Assembly (NCBI RefSeq): GCF_902506265.1
Contig: NZ_LR733556.1
Location: 1,824,577-1,888,576, forward strand
Source of the DNA: Flavobacterium sp. 9AF
Lineage (GTDB): Bacteria > Bacteroidota > Bacteroidia > Flavobacteriales > Flavobacteriaceae
DNA: 64,000 nt
Direction: 5' to 3'
Shown here: positions 1 to 7,385 of the stretch, one piece after another
How the letters are laid out: every line of letters starts with the position of its first letter
Numbering within the stretch: the first letter of the stretch is position 1
Position numbers and translations under genes: made by a program
Notes under the pieces: model-generated
Told to the model about the DNA's origin: nothing
Seen by the model: the letters and a program-made list of their open reading frames with translations, nothing else
Database searches by the model: none

Positions 1-530
1 TTGTAATAATACTTTTGATAAATAGGGCTCGAACCCATATATGCACCATAACCGTTATAATAATTTGTATTTCCTACTTGTTCATCATAACTACCTACAG
101 CAGTAAAATCAATAATGGTTTCCAAATAATACTTACCTGGTTTAAGATTGGTGAATTTAAATCTACCATAAGCATCTGTTTTTGCCTCTATTCTAAATTC
201 AAAAGCCTCTTGAGACATAAATACAGTGGTGTTTTTATTTTCATACTTATTTCTAAGTCTATACCATTCATCAAAATAGCTGGTACAAGGAAAAAGCATC
301 ACTACGGTTCCCTCTCTTGCATAATGTTTTTCTCCTAAAAGAGGTTTAAAACCATACATGTTTTTTTGTTTGGTAAAAGCCACTCCTTCTATCGTACTTT
401 TACCTTCTGCTAATAAATTGGTTGCTTGCTTTTTATCAAAAAATACTTGAGGAAAATAGATGGTTTTTCCTTTTTGAGCATAAGCTGAAAATAGAAATAT
501 AAAAACAAGTACTGTATATATTTTTTTCAT
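1..530 (-). CDS. Secreted protein with carboxypeptidase-regulatory-like domain (3' end off the window)
   Basis: The frame is open from an ATG at 530-528 down to base 1, giving 176 codons with no stop, so the C-terminus lies outside the window. The N-terminus (MKKIYTVLVFIFLFSAYAQ) is a typical signal peptide with a cleavage site after AYA. Around residues 120-140 the segment DAYGRFKFTNLKPGKYYLET matches the G-F-x-n-L-x-P-G-x-Y signature of CarboxypepD_reg or SpaA-like beta-sandwich domains. No catalytic motif is visible. It is probably exported to the periplasm or surface; its function is unknown. A TAnnTTTG box lies 18 bases upstream of the ATG. Confidence 0.75.
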   Translation of the reverse strand, partial: MKKIYTVLVFIFLFSAYAQKGKTIYFPQVFFDKKQATNLLAEGKSTIEGVAFTKQKNMYGFKPLLGEKHYAREGTVVMLFPCTSYFDEWYRLRNKYENKNTTVFMSQEAFEFRIEAKTDAYGRFKFTNLKPGKYYLETIIDFTAVGSYDEQVGNTNYYNGYGAYMGSSPIYQKYYY

Positions 531-548
531 AGCGCTAAGATTTTTTTA

Positions 549-556
549 CAAATATA
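549..556 (-). promoter_or_regulatory. -7 promoter box TATATTTG
   Basis: The minus strand reads TATATTTG, a perfect match to the Bacteroidota -7 consensus TAnnTTTG. It lies 18 bases upstream of the ATG at 530 of the secreted protein. No clear TTG -33 element is seen at the expected spacing. Confidence 0.55.
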
Positions 557-586
557 TTATTATTTTTGAGTATAATTTATTACAAA

Positions 587-1366
587 ATGAAAACTAAATT
601 ATTTTTTACAATATTACTAATCAAATCTTTAGCAATTTATTCTCAAACAGATAATCCTTGTGGCTTTAAAGACGATTTGCAAATAGGGACCTGTAAAGAT
701 TTTTATGAAACAGGACAACTTCGGAGTGTTGCGAATTGGAAAGATGGAAAATTAGAAGGAGACTACACTTTTTATCATCCAAACGGCAAAATACAAAGTA
801 AAGGTTCTTACATTAAAAATGTTCAATCTGGAAAATGGTTTTTTTACACCGAAGATGGTTTCCCTGTAAGTGAAGAAAGCTATATTTATGACAAAGGTTT
901 ACGCATAAAAAACGGATTATTTCGTTTTTATAATAAACAAGGGATACTTATAGAAGAAACCCCTTATACAAAAGATGTTATAAACGGCTTAGGCAAATTG
1001 TATTTTGATAATGGCTTTTTAAAACAAGAAACTACCTATAAAAATGGAGAGATTGTTGGATTAACAAAACTCTACAAAGAAAAAATTAGGGACGTTTTAG
1101 ATGGTATTGGAAAAATACAAAAAGGAGGAATTTTAGTAGGAGAATGGAAATATTTTCATGATGATGGAAAGACTATTGAAGTAATTGGCAGTTATAACGA
1201 AAAAGGGGAACAAATAGATAAATGGCAATCATTTTATTCGAACGGAATTTTAAAAGCGGCATCTTTTTATGTAAATGGAAAACGAGAGGGAGAAAGAAAG
1301 CTTTATAAAGAAGATGGAAGCTTAGAAAAAACGGAGATATACAAAAACGGAACTTTAGTAAAATAA
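587..1366 (+). CDS. Secreted MORN-repeat protein (YwqK-like)
   Basis: A 259-residue protein. The frame is open from a TTG at 566, but the ATG at 587 is preferred because it puts the signal peptide MKTKLFFTILLIKSLAIYSQ at the N-terminus. The rest is built of MORN-type repeats of about 22 residues, such as 'NGKIQSKGSYIKNVQSGKW', 'NGFLKQETTYKNGEIVG' and 'NGILKAASFYVNGKREG'. MORN repeats form elongated beta-hairpin stacks. In Bacteroidota such proteins are often called 'toxin-antitoxin system YwqK family antitoxin', but nothing here supports a toxin-antitoxin role. It faces the minus-strand small-RNA array and shares its last terminator. Confidence 0.85.
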   Translation: MKTKLFFTILLIKSLAIYSQTDNPCGFKDDLQIGTCKDFYETGQLRSVANWKDGKLEGDYTFYHPNGKIQSKGSYIKNVQSGKWFFYTEDGFPVSEESYIYDKGLRIKNGLFRFYNKQGILIEETPYTKDVINGLGKLYFDNGFLKQETTYKNGEIVGLTKLYKEKIRDVLDGIGKIQKGGILVGEWKYFHDDGKTIEVIGSYNEKGEQIDKWQSFYSNGILKAASFYVNGKREGERKLYKEDGSLEKTEIYKNGTLVK

Positions 1367-1433
1367 AAAAGCCTGAAGAGATACTTCAGACTTTTTACTT
1401 TTTTCTCGAGTAGAAAAAATTACTGCTATTAAC
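1365..1433 (-). ncRNA. Predicted small RNA, array unit 6 (short class)
   Basis: About 69 nt. The -7 box TATGTTTG is at 1439-1446 and the conserved 5' segment GTTAATAGCAGTAA at 1420-1433. A hairpin with arms TTTTTCT/AGAAAAA follows, then the terminator stem 1369-1378/1384-1393, which contains one G-U pair, and a U-tract. The terminator stem differs from its siblings (CTGAAG/CTTCAG core in place of CCCGAAG/CTTCGGG) but remains paired. It is convergent with the MORN-repeat gene, whose stop codon is at 1364-1366, so the hairpin probably ends both transcripts. Confidence 0.7.
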
Positions 1434-1520
1434 CATTACAAACATACGACTACATTTTGTTAAGTTGGATACAACTTTTCTGCCTTTCTTGTTAAAGTTT
1501 TATTTTTATAAAAAAACATA

Positions 1521-1589
1521 AAAAAAACCCGAAGTTTTCACTTCGGGTTTAAACTTTTTCTCGAGTAGAAAAAAATTACTGCTATTAAC
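1521..1589 (-). ncRNA. Predicted small RNA, array unit 5 (short class)
   Basis: About 69 nt. The -7 box TATGTTTG is at 1595-1602 and the conserved 5' segment at 1576-1589. The terminator stem is 1525-1534 paired with 1541-1550 (AAACCCGAAG arms), followed by a run of U. It has one extra T in the T-run after the 5' segment compared with units 1 and 2, which would shift any reading frame and argues against a peptide product. Confidence 0.75.
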
Positions 1590-1680
1590 CGAGACAAACA
1601 TACGACCACTTTTTGTTAAGTTGGATACAACTTATTTGCCTTTCTTGTTAAATTTTAAATGGATTTTGCTTTTTAGAAAT

Positions 1681-1759
1681 AAAAAAGGTCGGAATGAGAT
1701 GAAACCGACCTTTTAAATTTTACCCTTTCCTTTAATATGGAAATTTTACTGCTATTAAC
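1681..1759 (-). ncRNA. Predicted small RNA, array unit 4 (long class)
   Basis: About 79 nt. The -7 box is TATCTTTG (1766-1773), which keeps TAnnTTTG while losing the ATG seen in four siblings. The conserved 5' segment is at 1746-1759. The first hairpin has arms TTTCC/GGAAA. The terminator is a perfect 10-bp stem, 1683-1692 with 1705-1714 (GGTCGG core), with a U-tract. It belongs with unit 3 to a distinct, longer subclass. Confidence 0.75.
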
Positions 1760-1846
1760 TAACACCAAAGATACTGCAGTATTTTGTTAAGTTGGATACA
1801 ACTTTTCTGCCTTTCTTGTTAAAGTTAAGCTTTTACTATTGAGCAT

Positions 1847-1928
1847 AAAAAAAGACCGAAAAATGAGAAATCGGTCTTTTAAATTTTTACCCTTTCCTTG
1901 TTATTGGAAAAAAATTACTGCTATTAAC
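1847..1928 (-). ncRNA. Predicted small RNA, array unit 3 (long class, divergent promoter)
   Basis: About 82 nt. The -7 box TATATTTG is at 1934-1941 and the conserved 5' segment at 1915-1928. The first hairpin has arms TTTCC/GGAAA with a different loop from unit 4. The terminator stem is 1852-1859 with 1871-1878 (GACCGA core). Its upstream region is unlike the other five: the AAGTTG-TATC-CAACTT palindrome is missing, so it may be controlled differently. Confidence 0.75.
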
Positions 1929-2013
1929 TAGTTCAAATATAAAAATATTAAATGTTAACTAGATGGTAAGTTTTTTACCTTTCTTGTTAAAGTTTTATTT
2001 TTATAAAAAACAT

Positions 2014-2080
2014 AAAAAAACCCGAAGAGACTCTTCGGGTTTAAACTTTTTCTCGAGTAGAAAAAATTACTGCTATTAAC
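2014..2080 (-). ncRNA. Predicted small RNA, array unit 2 (short class)
   Basis: About 67 nt. The -7 box TATGTTTG is at 2086-2093 and the conserved 5' segment ends at 2080. A TTTTTCT/AGAAAAA hairpin follows, then a terminator stem 2021-2027 with 2033-2039 (CCCGAAG/CTTCGGG) and a U-tract. The upstream palindrome at 2109-2124 carries one mismatch (AAGATG-TATC-CAACTT). Confidence 0.75.
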
Positions 2081-2165
2081 CATTACAAACATACAACCAC
2101 TTTTTGTTAAGTTGGATACATCTTTTCTGCCTTTCTTGTTAAAGTTTTGTTTTTATAAAAAACAT

Positions 2166-2233
2166 AAAAAAACCCGAAGTGAGAACTTCGGGTTGATAAT
2201 TTTTCTCGAGTAGAAAAAATTACTGCTATTAAC
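2166..2233 (-). ncRNA. Predicted small RNA, array unit 1 (short class)
   Basis: About 68 nt and the first unit in the direction of transcription. The -7 box TATGTTTG is at 2239-2246. The 5' segment GTTAATAGCAGTAA starts at 2233. The terminator stem is 2171-2180 with 2185-2194 (AACCCGAAGT arms), followed by U residues. It starts about 70 bases after the EnvC-like gene. No separate terminator is seen for that gene, so this hairpin may also end its mRNA. Confidence 0.75.
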
Positions 2234-2261
2234 CGTTACAAACATACGGCCACTTTTTGTT

Positions 2262-2277
2262 AAGTTGGATACAACTT
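2262..2277 (-). promoter_or_regulatory. Palindromic element upstream of the small-RNA promoters (representative copy)
   Basis: A 16-bp palindrome AAGTTG-TATC-CAACTT. Copies occur at 2262-2277, 2109-2124 (one mismatch), 1789-1804, 1618-1633 and 1462-1477. Every copy is exactly 15 bases from its -7 box, covering about -29 to -44, where a TTG -33 element would be expected. Position and fixed spacing suggest an operator, an activator site or an alternative sigma-factor element. Confidence 0.6.
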
Positions 2278-2306
2278 TTCTGCCGATTTTGTTAAAGTTT
2301 TGTTTT

Positions 2307-3533
2307 TTACTTATTCGATAACCATTGCTCTGGATTTAAAGTAGTCGCATTTTGATACACCATAAACTTTAAAATTGCTTTTCCAGAAGAGTCTGTGATT
2401 ATTTTTCCTAAATTTTGTTTTACAGAAATTTTATCTCCAACAGATACACTAACCGTTTCTAAATTTAAATACACAGTAATAAAATCTCCATGTCTAACAA
2501 ATATGGCTTTTTTATCTCCATTAATTTTTTGAACTTGTAATACTTCACCATCAAAAACGGCTCTGGCAATACTTCCCGGCATTGCAGCAATTTCTATTCC
2601 ACTATTTAAGTGGGTAACGTTTTTATGAATAGGGTCCTGATAATTACCATATTTAAGTTGAACATACCCTTTTTCAACTGGCCAAGGTAATTTACCTTTA
2701 TTCGATTTAAAATTGTCGGAAACAATTTTACCTTCTGGAGTTAGATCAAATTTTGTTGAAGACCCGGAAGATTTAACCCCGGTAGCTTTTGCATTTTTCT
2801 TGTTGGCTTCAGCAATAGCATCTGCAATTAATTTTTTTATCTTTTTATCGATTTCTTTTCTTTCTTTCTCTTTCTTGTCTATTTCAGCAGTATATTTTTT
2901 CTTATTTTTTTGTAACTCTTTAGCCAGTTTTTCCTGTTCTTGTTTTTGGGTTTCCAATTCTTTTTTTTCTTCTAAATTTTCATTTAAGGCAACTTGTTTT
3001 TCTTTTTTACTAGCTTCTTGTTTCTTTTTTGTTTCGGCTAATTTTTCTTGTTTTTCAACAATTTCATCACCTTGCATCTTTCTGAAACTAGCATATTGCT
3101 TCATATACTGAATGCGCTTATAGGCTTGTAAAAAATTTTGGGAAGAGAGAACAAACATGATTCTGCTTTGATCGTTTCTACTTTTGTATGATTTAACAAT
3201 CATTTTAGCATAATCTTCTTTAAGTATCTTTAATTCTCTGTTTAATTTATTTATTTCTAGCTGTTTTAAATAAATATCATCATCTAACAATCGCATTTGT
3301 TTAGATGTTGTATTAATTAATTGTTCGCTCAAACGGATTCTTGCCCTTTGCTCAGCAATTTGATTTAAAACCGATTTTTCTTTAGTATTCTCTACTTTTA
3401 ATAAAGCTTTAAAAGCTGCTATTTCCTTGTTAATCTCTTCTTTACGCTGTTCCAGTTTCTCTTGTTCTGACATTTGTGCAAAACTAATTAGAGAAATGAA
3501 AAAACAGAATATTACACCTACTAATCGATTCAT
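2307..3533 (-). CDS. EnvC-like murein hydrolase activator (degenerate LytM/M23 domain)
   Basis: A 408-residue secreted protein. The ATG at 3533 is chosen over a TTG at 3548 because the TTG lies inside a TAnnTTTG box and the signal peptide (MNRLVGVIFCFFISLISFAQ) begins at the ATG. Residues ~25-250 are Lys/Glu-rich coiled coil, and the last ~130 residues are a LytM/peptidase M23 fold. The zinc ligands of active M23 enzymes look lost: the HxxxD region reads NSGIE and the YxHL region reads YLNL. This fits EnvC/NlpD-type activators, which switch on amidases in place of cutting peptidoglycan themselves. It is the last gene of the dut-to-envC group and is probably periplasmic, acting in cell separation. 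Confidence 0.85.
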   Translation of the reverse strand: MNRLVGVIFCFFISLISFAQMSEQEKLEQRKEEINKEIAAFKALLKVENTKEKSVLNQIAEQRARIRLSEQLINTTSKQMRLLDDDIYLKQLEINKLNRELKILKEDYAKMIVKSYKSRNDQSRIMFVLSSQNFLQAYKRIQYMKQYASFRKMQGDEIVEKQEKLAETKKKQEASKKEKQVALNENLEEKKELETQKQEQEKLAKELQKNKKKYTAEIDKKEKERKEIDKKIKKLIADAIAEANKKNAKATGVKSSGSSTKFDLTPEGKIVSDNFKSNKGKLPWPVEKGYVQLKYGNYQDPIHKNVTHLNSGIEIAAMPGSIARAVFDGEVLQVQKINGDKKAIFVRHGDFITVYLNLETVSVSVGDKISVKQNLGKIITDSSGKAILKFMVYQNATTLNPEQWLSNK

Positions 3534-3545
3534 TTTGTTTTTTTG

Positions 3546-3553
3546 CAAAGGTA
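3546..3553 (-). promoter_or_regulatory. -7 promoter box TACCTTTG before the EnvC-like gene
   Basis: The minus strand reads TACCTTTG (TAnnTTTG) 12 bases before the ATG at 3533, in the 20-base gap after the DUF4292 gene. It overlaps the alternative TTG start and so supports the ATG. The gene can probably be expressed independently of the upstream operon. Confidence 0.55.
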
Positions 3554-3573
3554 ATTTTTTCTAACTTATTAAT

Positions 3574-4356
3574 TTAATCTATGGTAACCATTTCATATCC
3601 TTCAGGAATGGAAAATGAAAAATTCAAATCTTCGTTAAAAGCTATATTTTTATAAATAAGGCTAATAATTGTTTCTTCTTTTTGACGTGCTTTTATATTA
3701 ATTTCTTCCGGAAGAAAAGAAGTTTGGTGTTTTTGATATAAAGGATAAAAAATTTCAAGTTCTCTTTTTTCTGAAGGTTGACTAATCTTTTCTTTTTCTA
3801 AAAGAAAATTTGATGCTTCAAAATAAAATTCTTTTGTAAGATTATCATTTTTATCTTTATTAACTAGTTTGTAAAAGTTTTCTTCAATTTGAGATTGGTA
3901 TTTTTCTTTGGTTAAATCATCAACTGGATATCCTAATAATAAATTTTGGACTTTAAAAAAGTCTAAATCTGTACCTAACCAATTGCTAAGCATACTAAAA
4001 TCGCCCTCAAAAAAAGTATTATTTATTTTTTCATAATAACTTACTTTGTTAGGAGTAATTAAAACTTTTGCTAAAGGGAAACCTAACATTTTTACATTAA
4101 TCCAAATAATTTCGTCTTTCTTAATACGAATATCTGCACTTACAGAATGAGATTGAGATTGATCTTTATACTTTGCATTTGCTTTTATCGCTATCGTATT
4201 AAAATCTATTTTGTTGATGTAATGGCTTTGTATAATCTTCATTGTAGAATAATCCTTGTTCGCAATTTCTCCATCATTTATGGCTTTTTTGCTTTTACAA
4301 GAAGAAAAGAAAAGGGAAAGCAATAACAAGGATAAAAAAAATTTCATATGTTTCAT
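3574..4356 (-). CDS. DUF4292 family lipoprotein
   Basis: A 260-residue lipoprotein. The N-terminus has a hydrophobic stretch ending in the lipobox LFFSSC, with the lipidated Cys at about position 20. The body matches the DUF4292 family of Bacteroidota (phrases such as 'KDEIIWINVKMLGFPLAKVLITPNKVSYYE'), which resembles LolA/LolB-like half-barrels. A role in lipoprotein or lipid handling at the outer membrane is only inferred from that fold. The start at 4356 overlaps the stop of the TPR gene as ATGA, indicating translational coupling. A second ATG three codons in is possible. Confidence 0.85.
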   Translation of the reverse strand: MKHMKFFLSLLLLSLFFSSCKSKKAINDGEIANKDYSTMKIIQSHYINKIDFNTIAIKANAKYKDQSQSHSVSADIRIKKDEIIWINVKMLGFPLAKVLITPNKVSYYEKINNTFFEGDFSMLSNWLGTDLDFFKVQNLLLGYPVDDLTKEKYQSQIEENFYKLVNKDKNDNLTKEFYFEASNFLLEKEKISQPSEKRELEIFYPLYQKHQTSFLPEEINIKARQKEETIISLIYKNIAFNEDLNFSFSIPEGYEMVTID

Positions 4357-5699
4357 TTCTTAACTATTTCTTTTGCTTTAGATAAATATAATGTTTCTTT
4401 CTTTTGGTCACCTAAATTTTTATATACTTCAGCCAGTTGAATGTAAAATTGATATTCTAATTCTGCATCCTCTACTAAAAATTCAAGTCCAGTTTCTAAA
4501 TAACTTTTTGCTTTCTTAAAATTAGTGGTTTTATTATTAGCGTATCCAGCATAATAATACAAATTCACTTGTGAAGGAAATAAATCGATGTAATCTTCCG
4601 TAAGTTTTGCTAATGCTTCAAATTGTTGCGTATTATCATAACTTTTAATTAATAAGATTACATTATTTAAATTCTCTACCTCTTTTTTTAATCCTTTTTC
4701 TAAATAAGGAATTGCTTTGTCGTAAAGCTTTTTATTAAAGTAAAATTTTCCAATTTCTAAAGGAGAATTAATGGATGTATCAGATGAAACATAATCTACC
4801 GCTTGCATTAACTCGCTTTCATAAGTATTGGTTTTCACAACAAAAAGAAGGAATTCGTTAAGCATGCGTTGCTTAATTTTCATATCTAATTTATCATTCT
4901 TTAAAACAGTAAGTAGGGCTTTTGACGCTTCAGCACCATTGTTTTCAACCAAATAAAATTTGAATAAGCTAATTTTAGCCCAATCCGAGTTAGGAATCGC
5001 ATCTGCTAATTTTTTAGCCACTTCAAACGCTTTTTCTTCTTGATTGCTTTCAGAATATAATAAAATTAAATCGATATAATTTTGTTCTTCTTGCGGATTG
5101 TTTTTTATTGCTTTTTCTAATTCATTTTTTTCAGGTTTAGCAAATGAATTAGACTCTTGAATTTTTAGTTTATAAAATTCCATAGTTTTACTTAAAACCA
5201 TTTCATTTTCCATTTGTTTTAACAATTCTAAAGCCTTGTCTCTTTGATTCGTGTACATATACAAAGAAATTAAGTCCTCCTTCATATTAGGATCGAACTC
5301 AATTAATTTTTGCACAATGGGTATCGATTTTTGATATTCCTTTAATTGATAATAAACATCATATAAACCATTCCAATACCATCTTTCTTTTGGGTTTAAA
5401 TCAATTGCCTTTTGAAAAGCTTTTTCCGCTTGTGGATATTGTTTCAAATCTAGAAGATTTTTACCTAACTCATGATAAAAGACAGGATTATTAGCATCAG
5501 TTGTAATGCATTTTTCAATAGCAATAATGGCTTTGTCATAATTCTCAATCGCACGCTGTTTTAAACTTTCATAAAAATCGTTTTCTATTTTATCCTCAGC
5601 TAAAGCAATATCTTCTGGGTTTTCTTGAGCAAATAAAAAACTATGACTAACTAGCATTAGCCATAATACATATACAAAATGTGTTTTTATTTTACTCAT
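4353..5699 (-). CDS. Secreted tetratricopeptide-repeat protein
   Basis: A 448-residue protein with a signal peptide (to SFLFAQ) followed by TPR helical repeats along its length, for example 'NPVFYHELGKNLLDLKQYPQAEKAFQKAIDLNP' split over residues ~70-105, and further copies near the C-terminus. No catalytic motif is seen. TPR proteins are scaffolds for protein assemblies. Its place between a nucleotidyltransferase and the DUF4292 and EnvC-like genes suggests a periplasmic envelope-assembly role. The stop codon overlaps the next start by ATGA. Confidence 0.85.
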   Translation of the reverse strand: MSKIKTHFVYVLWLMLVSHSFLFAQENPEDIALAEDKIENDFYESLKQRAIENYDKAIIAIEKCITTDANNPVFYHELGKNLLDLKQYPQAEKAFQKAIDLNPKERWYWNGLYDVYYQLKEYQKSIPIVQKLIEFDPNMKEDLISLYMYTNQRDKALELLKQMENEMVLSKTMEFYKLKIQESNSFAKPEKNELEKAIKNNPQEEQNYIDLILLYSESNQEEKAFEVAKKLADAIPNSDWAKISLFKFYLVENNGAEASKALLTVLKNDKLDMKIKQRMLNEFLLFVVKTNTYESELMQAVDYVSSDTSINSPLEIGKFYFNKKLYDKAIPYLEKGLKKEVENLNNVILLIKSYDNTQQFEALAKLTEDYIDLFPSQVNLYYYAGYANNKTTNFKKAKSYLETGLEFLVEDAELEYQFYIQLAEVYKNLGDQKKETLYLSKAKEIVKK

Positions 5700-5705
5700 C
5701 TTTTT

Positions 5706-6716
5706 TTATTCTAATACAGAATAATCTCCTATACTAATGCTTTTAAAACTGCCATCAAATATGACATGATTACCTATCATAGCATTATCTAAGGTAGCAT
5801 TTTTAATTACTGAATGCGTTTGTATTAAACTATTTTTTATAATTGAATTACTTACTTTACATCCATTTCCAATAGAAACATTAGGTCCAATTTGTGCATT
5901 TATTAACTCCACATTTTCTCCTATATAACACGGAGGAATTATTGTACTGTTATCTATTTTTACATTTTTAGAAACCAAATTTTCACCATCTTGATTTAAA
6001 AAATGCAACATTCTTCCATTCGTTTCAACTGTTACATCTTTATTTCCACAGTCCATCCACTCATCCACTTTACCTGGTACAAATTTCATGCCTTTTTGCA
6101 TCATTTGTTTAATTCCATCGTTAATTTGGTATTCACCTCCGTGAATAATGTTATTATCAAGCACCGATTGGAGTTCGTTTTTAAGAATCGCAATATCTTT
6201 AAAATAATAAATTCCAATAACTGCTAAATCGGAAACAAATTCTTTAGGTTTTTCTACTAACTCAATAATTTCACCATTAGAATTCAAGTTTACAACTCCA
6301 AAAGCTTCTGGTTTATCTACTTGTTTTACCCAAATAACACTATCAGCGGTTGTATCTAAATCAAAATCGGCTCTAATCAATGTATCAGCATAAGCTATAA
6401 CTGCTGGTCCGCTTAATGAATCCTTGGCACACATGATTGCATGACCTGTACCTAAAGCTTCATTTTGATAATAAATTGTTCCTTTTGCACCTAATTTTTC
6501 AGCAATTTGAATCAATTCTTTTTCCACTTCTTTTCCAAAACTTTCATGAATAATAAAAGCTACTTCATCTATATCCTGATTTAGCACTCCTGCTATATCC
6601 TCAACCAATCGATGCACTATAGGTTTACCTGCAACAGGAATTAATGGTTTTGGTACTGTTAATGTATGTGGGCGCAAGCGAGAACCTCTACCTGCCATAG
6701 GGACAATTATTTTCAT
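5706..6716 (-). CDS. Sugar-phosphate nucleotidyltransferase with left-handed beta-helix
   Basis: A 336-residue cytoplasmic enzyme. The ATG at 6716 is preferred to an in-frame TTG at 6731 because the protein then starts directly with MKIIVPMAGRGSRLRPHT, the nucleotide-binding G-x-G-x-R-L-x-P motif, followed by the PKPLIPV motif. Residues 1-240 are the RmlA/GlmU-type transferase domain. The C-terminal ~80 residues contain hexapeptide repeats (IGENVELINAQIGPNVSIGNG) of a left-handed beta-helix. It should make an NDP-sugar from NTP and a sugar 1-phosphate; the sugar cannot be read from sequence. Neighbouring envelope genes suggest use in surface polysaccharide synthesis. Confidence 0.85.
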   Translation of the reverse strand: MKIIVPMAGRGSRLRPHTLTVPKPLIPVAGKPIVHRLVEDIAGVLNQDIDEVAFIIHESFGKEVEKELIQIAEKLGAKGTIYYQNEALGTGHAIMCAKDSLSGPAVIAYADTLIRADFDLDTTADSVIWVKQVDKPEAFGVVNLNSNGEIIELVEKPKEFVSDLAVIGIYYFKDIAILKNELQSVLDNNIIHGGEYQINDGIKQMMQKGMKFVPGKVDEWMDCGNKDVTVETNGRMLHFLNQDGENLVSKNVKIDNSTIIPPCYIGENVELINAQIGPNVSIGNGCKVSNSIIKNSLIQTHSVIKNATLDNAMIGNHVIFDGSFKSISIGDYSVLE

Positions 6717-6834
6717 ATTATAAATCCGCAACAGCGGGTATGTTTTTTGGTTAAACTCTTATATTTATTTTGACGTATTCTTTGTAGGTAATTTATCGAA
6801 ACTTAATTTACTCTTTGTAAAAAAACACCTATTA

Positions 6835-7269
6835 TTACTTTACTCCAGTACTCCCAAAACCACCTTCTCCTCGGGATGTTTCAGATAATGTTTCTACTTC
6901 TATCCATTCTGCTCTTTCATGTTTAGCAATGACTAATTGAGCAATTCTTTCTCCATTTTCAATGACAAAATCTTCATTGGATAAATTAATTAAAATAACA
7001 CCTATTTCTCCTCTATAATCTGCATCTATAGTTCCAGGAGAATTTAAAACTGTAATTCCTTTTTTTGCAGCTAAACCACTCCTAGGACGCACTTGCGCTT
7101 CATATCCTATAGGTAATTCGATTAAAAGACCTGTTTTAACAATGACTCTATCAAGAGGTTTTAGAAGTATAGCCTCAGAAATATTAGCTCTCAAATCCAT
7201 TCCAGCTGAAGCTATGGTTTCATAGGAAGGCAATTCGTGAGCGGATTGGTTAATTACTTTAATATTCAT
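6835..7269 (-). CDS. dut: dUTP diphosphatase
   Basis: 144 residues, the normal length for a homotrimeric dUTPase. It hydrolyses dUTP to dUMP and pyrophosphate, which keeps uracil out of DNA and supplies dUMP for thymidylate synthesis. All five family motifs are visible: 'AGMDLRA' (1), '[12 protein letters not shown]' (2), '[15 protein letters not shown]' (3, with catalytic Asp), 'GERIAQLV' (4) and the C-terminal '[10 protein letters not shown]' (5). From recollection of flavobacterial genomes, dut normally sits directly after a polysaccharide flippase gene. Here about 9.6 kb of other genes separate the two. Confidence 0.97.
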   Translation of the reverse strand: MNIKVINQSAHELPSYETIASAGMDLRANISEAILLKPLDRVIVKTGLLIELPIGYEAQVRPRSGLAAKKGITVLNSPGTIDADYRGEIGVILINLSNEDFVIENGERIAQLVIAKHERAEWIEVETLSETSRGEGGFGSTGVK

Positions 7270-7385
7270 TCTGTATCAATAAAGAAAACAAATTTTAACT
7301 TTTTAAAATAGTTTTCAAAGTTAAAAAAATATACAGAAATTAGATGTTTTTTAAAAAATTGTTAACGAAATCTGTCTTTAAAAAA

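Larger units (their letters stand above)
1361..2300 (-). repeat. Tandem array of six related small-RNA units
   Basis: This 0.9-kb stretch without a protein gene is made of six diverged tandem copies of a 152-171 bp unit. Read on the minus strand, each unit has a conserved upstream segment, a TAnnTTTG box (2239-2246, 2086-2093, 1934-1941, 1766-1773, 1595-1602, 1439-1446), the invariant GTTAATAGCAGTAA starting 5 or 6 bases later, a small hairpin, and a GC-rich hairpin followed by a U-tract. The terminator stems differ between copies but stay paired. This is what independent small-RNA genes look like, and not what decayed coding sequence looks like. Confidence 0.85.

Noticed and set aside
15..338. 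Plus-strand open frame of 107 codons at the left edge.
   Set aside because: It is antisense to a secreted protein with a convincing signal peptide, promoter box and domain motif on the minus strand.
2160..2246. A possible peptide starting at the ATG inside TATGTTTG of small-RNA unit 1 (MFVTVNSSNFFYSRK...).
   Set aside because: The ATG is lost in units 3 and 4, a single-base length change in the T-run shifts the frame in unit 5, and the frame runs through the terminator. What is conserved is the RNA structure and promoter, not codons.
1361..2300. CRISPR array.
   Set aside because: The repeat unit is about 150-170 bp with diverged copies and contains promoters and terminators. There are no short identical repeats with unique spacers and no cas genes.
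2713..3111. Plus-strand frame rich in Phe and Ser.
   Set aside because: It is the antisense of the Lys/Glu-rich coiled coil of the EnvC-like protein, a usual source of such false frames.
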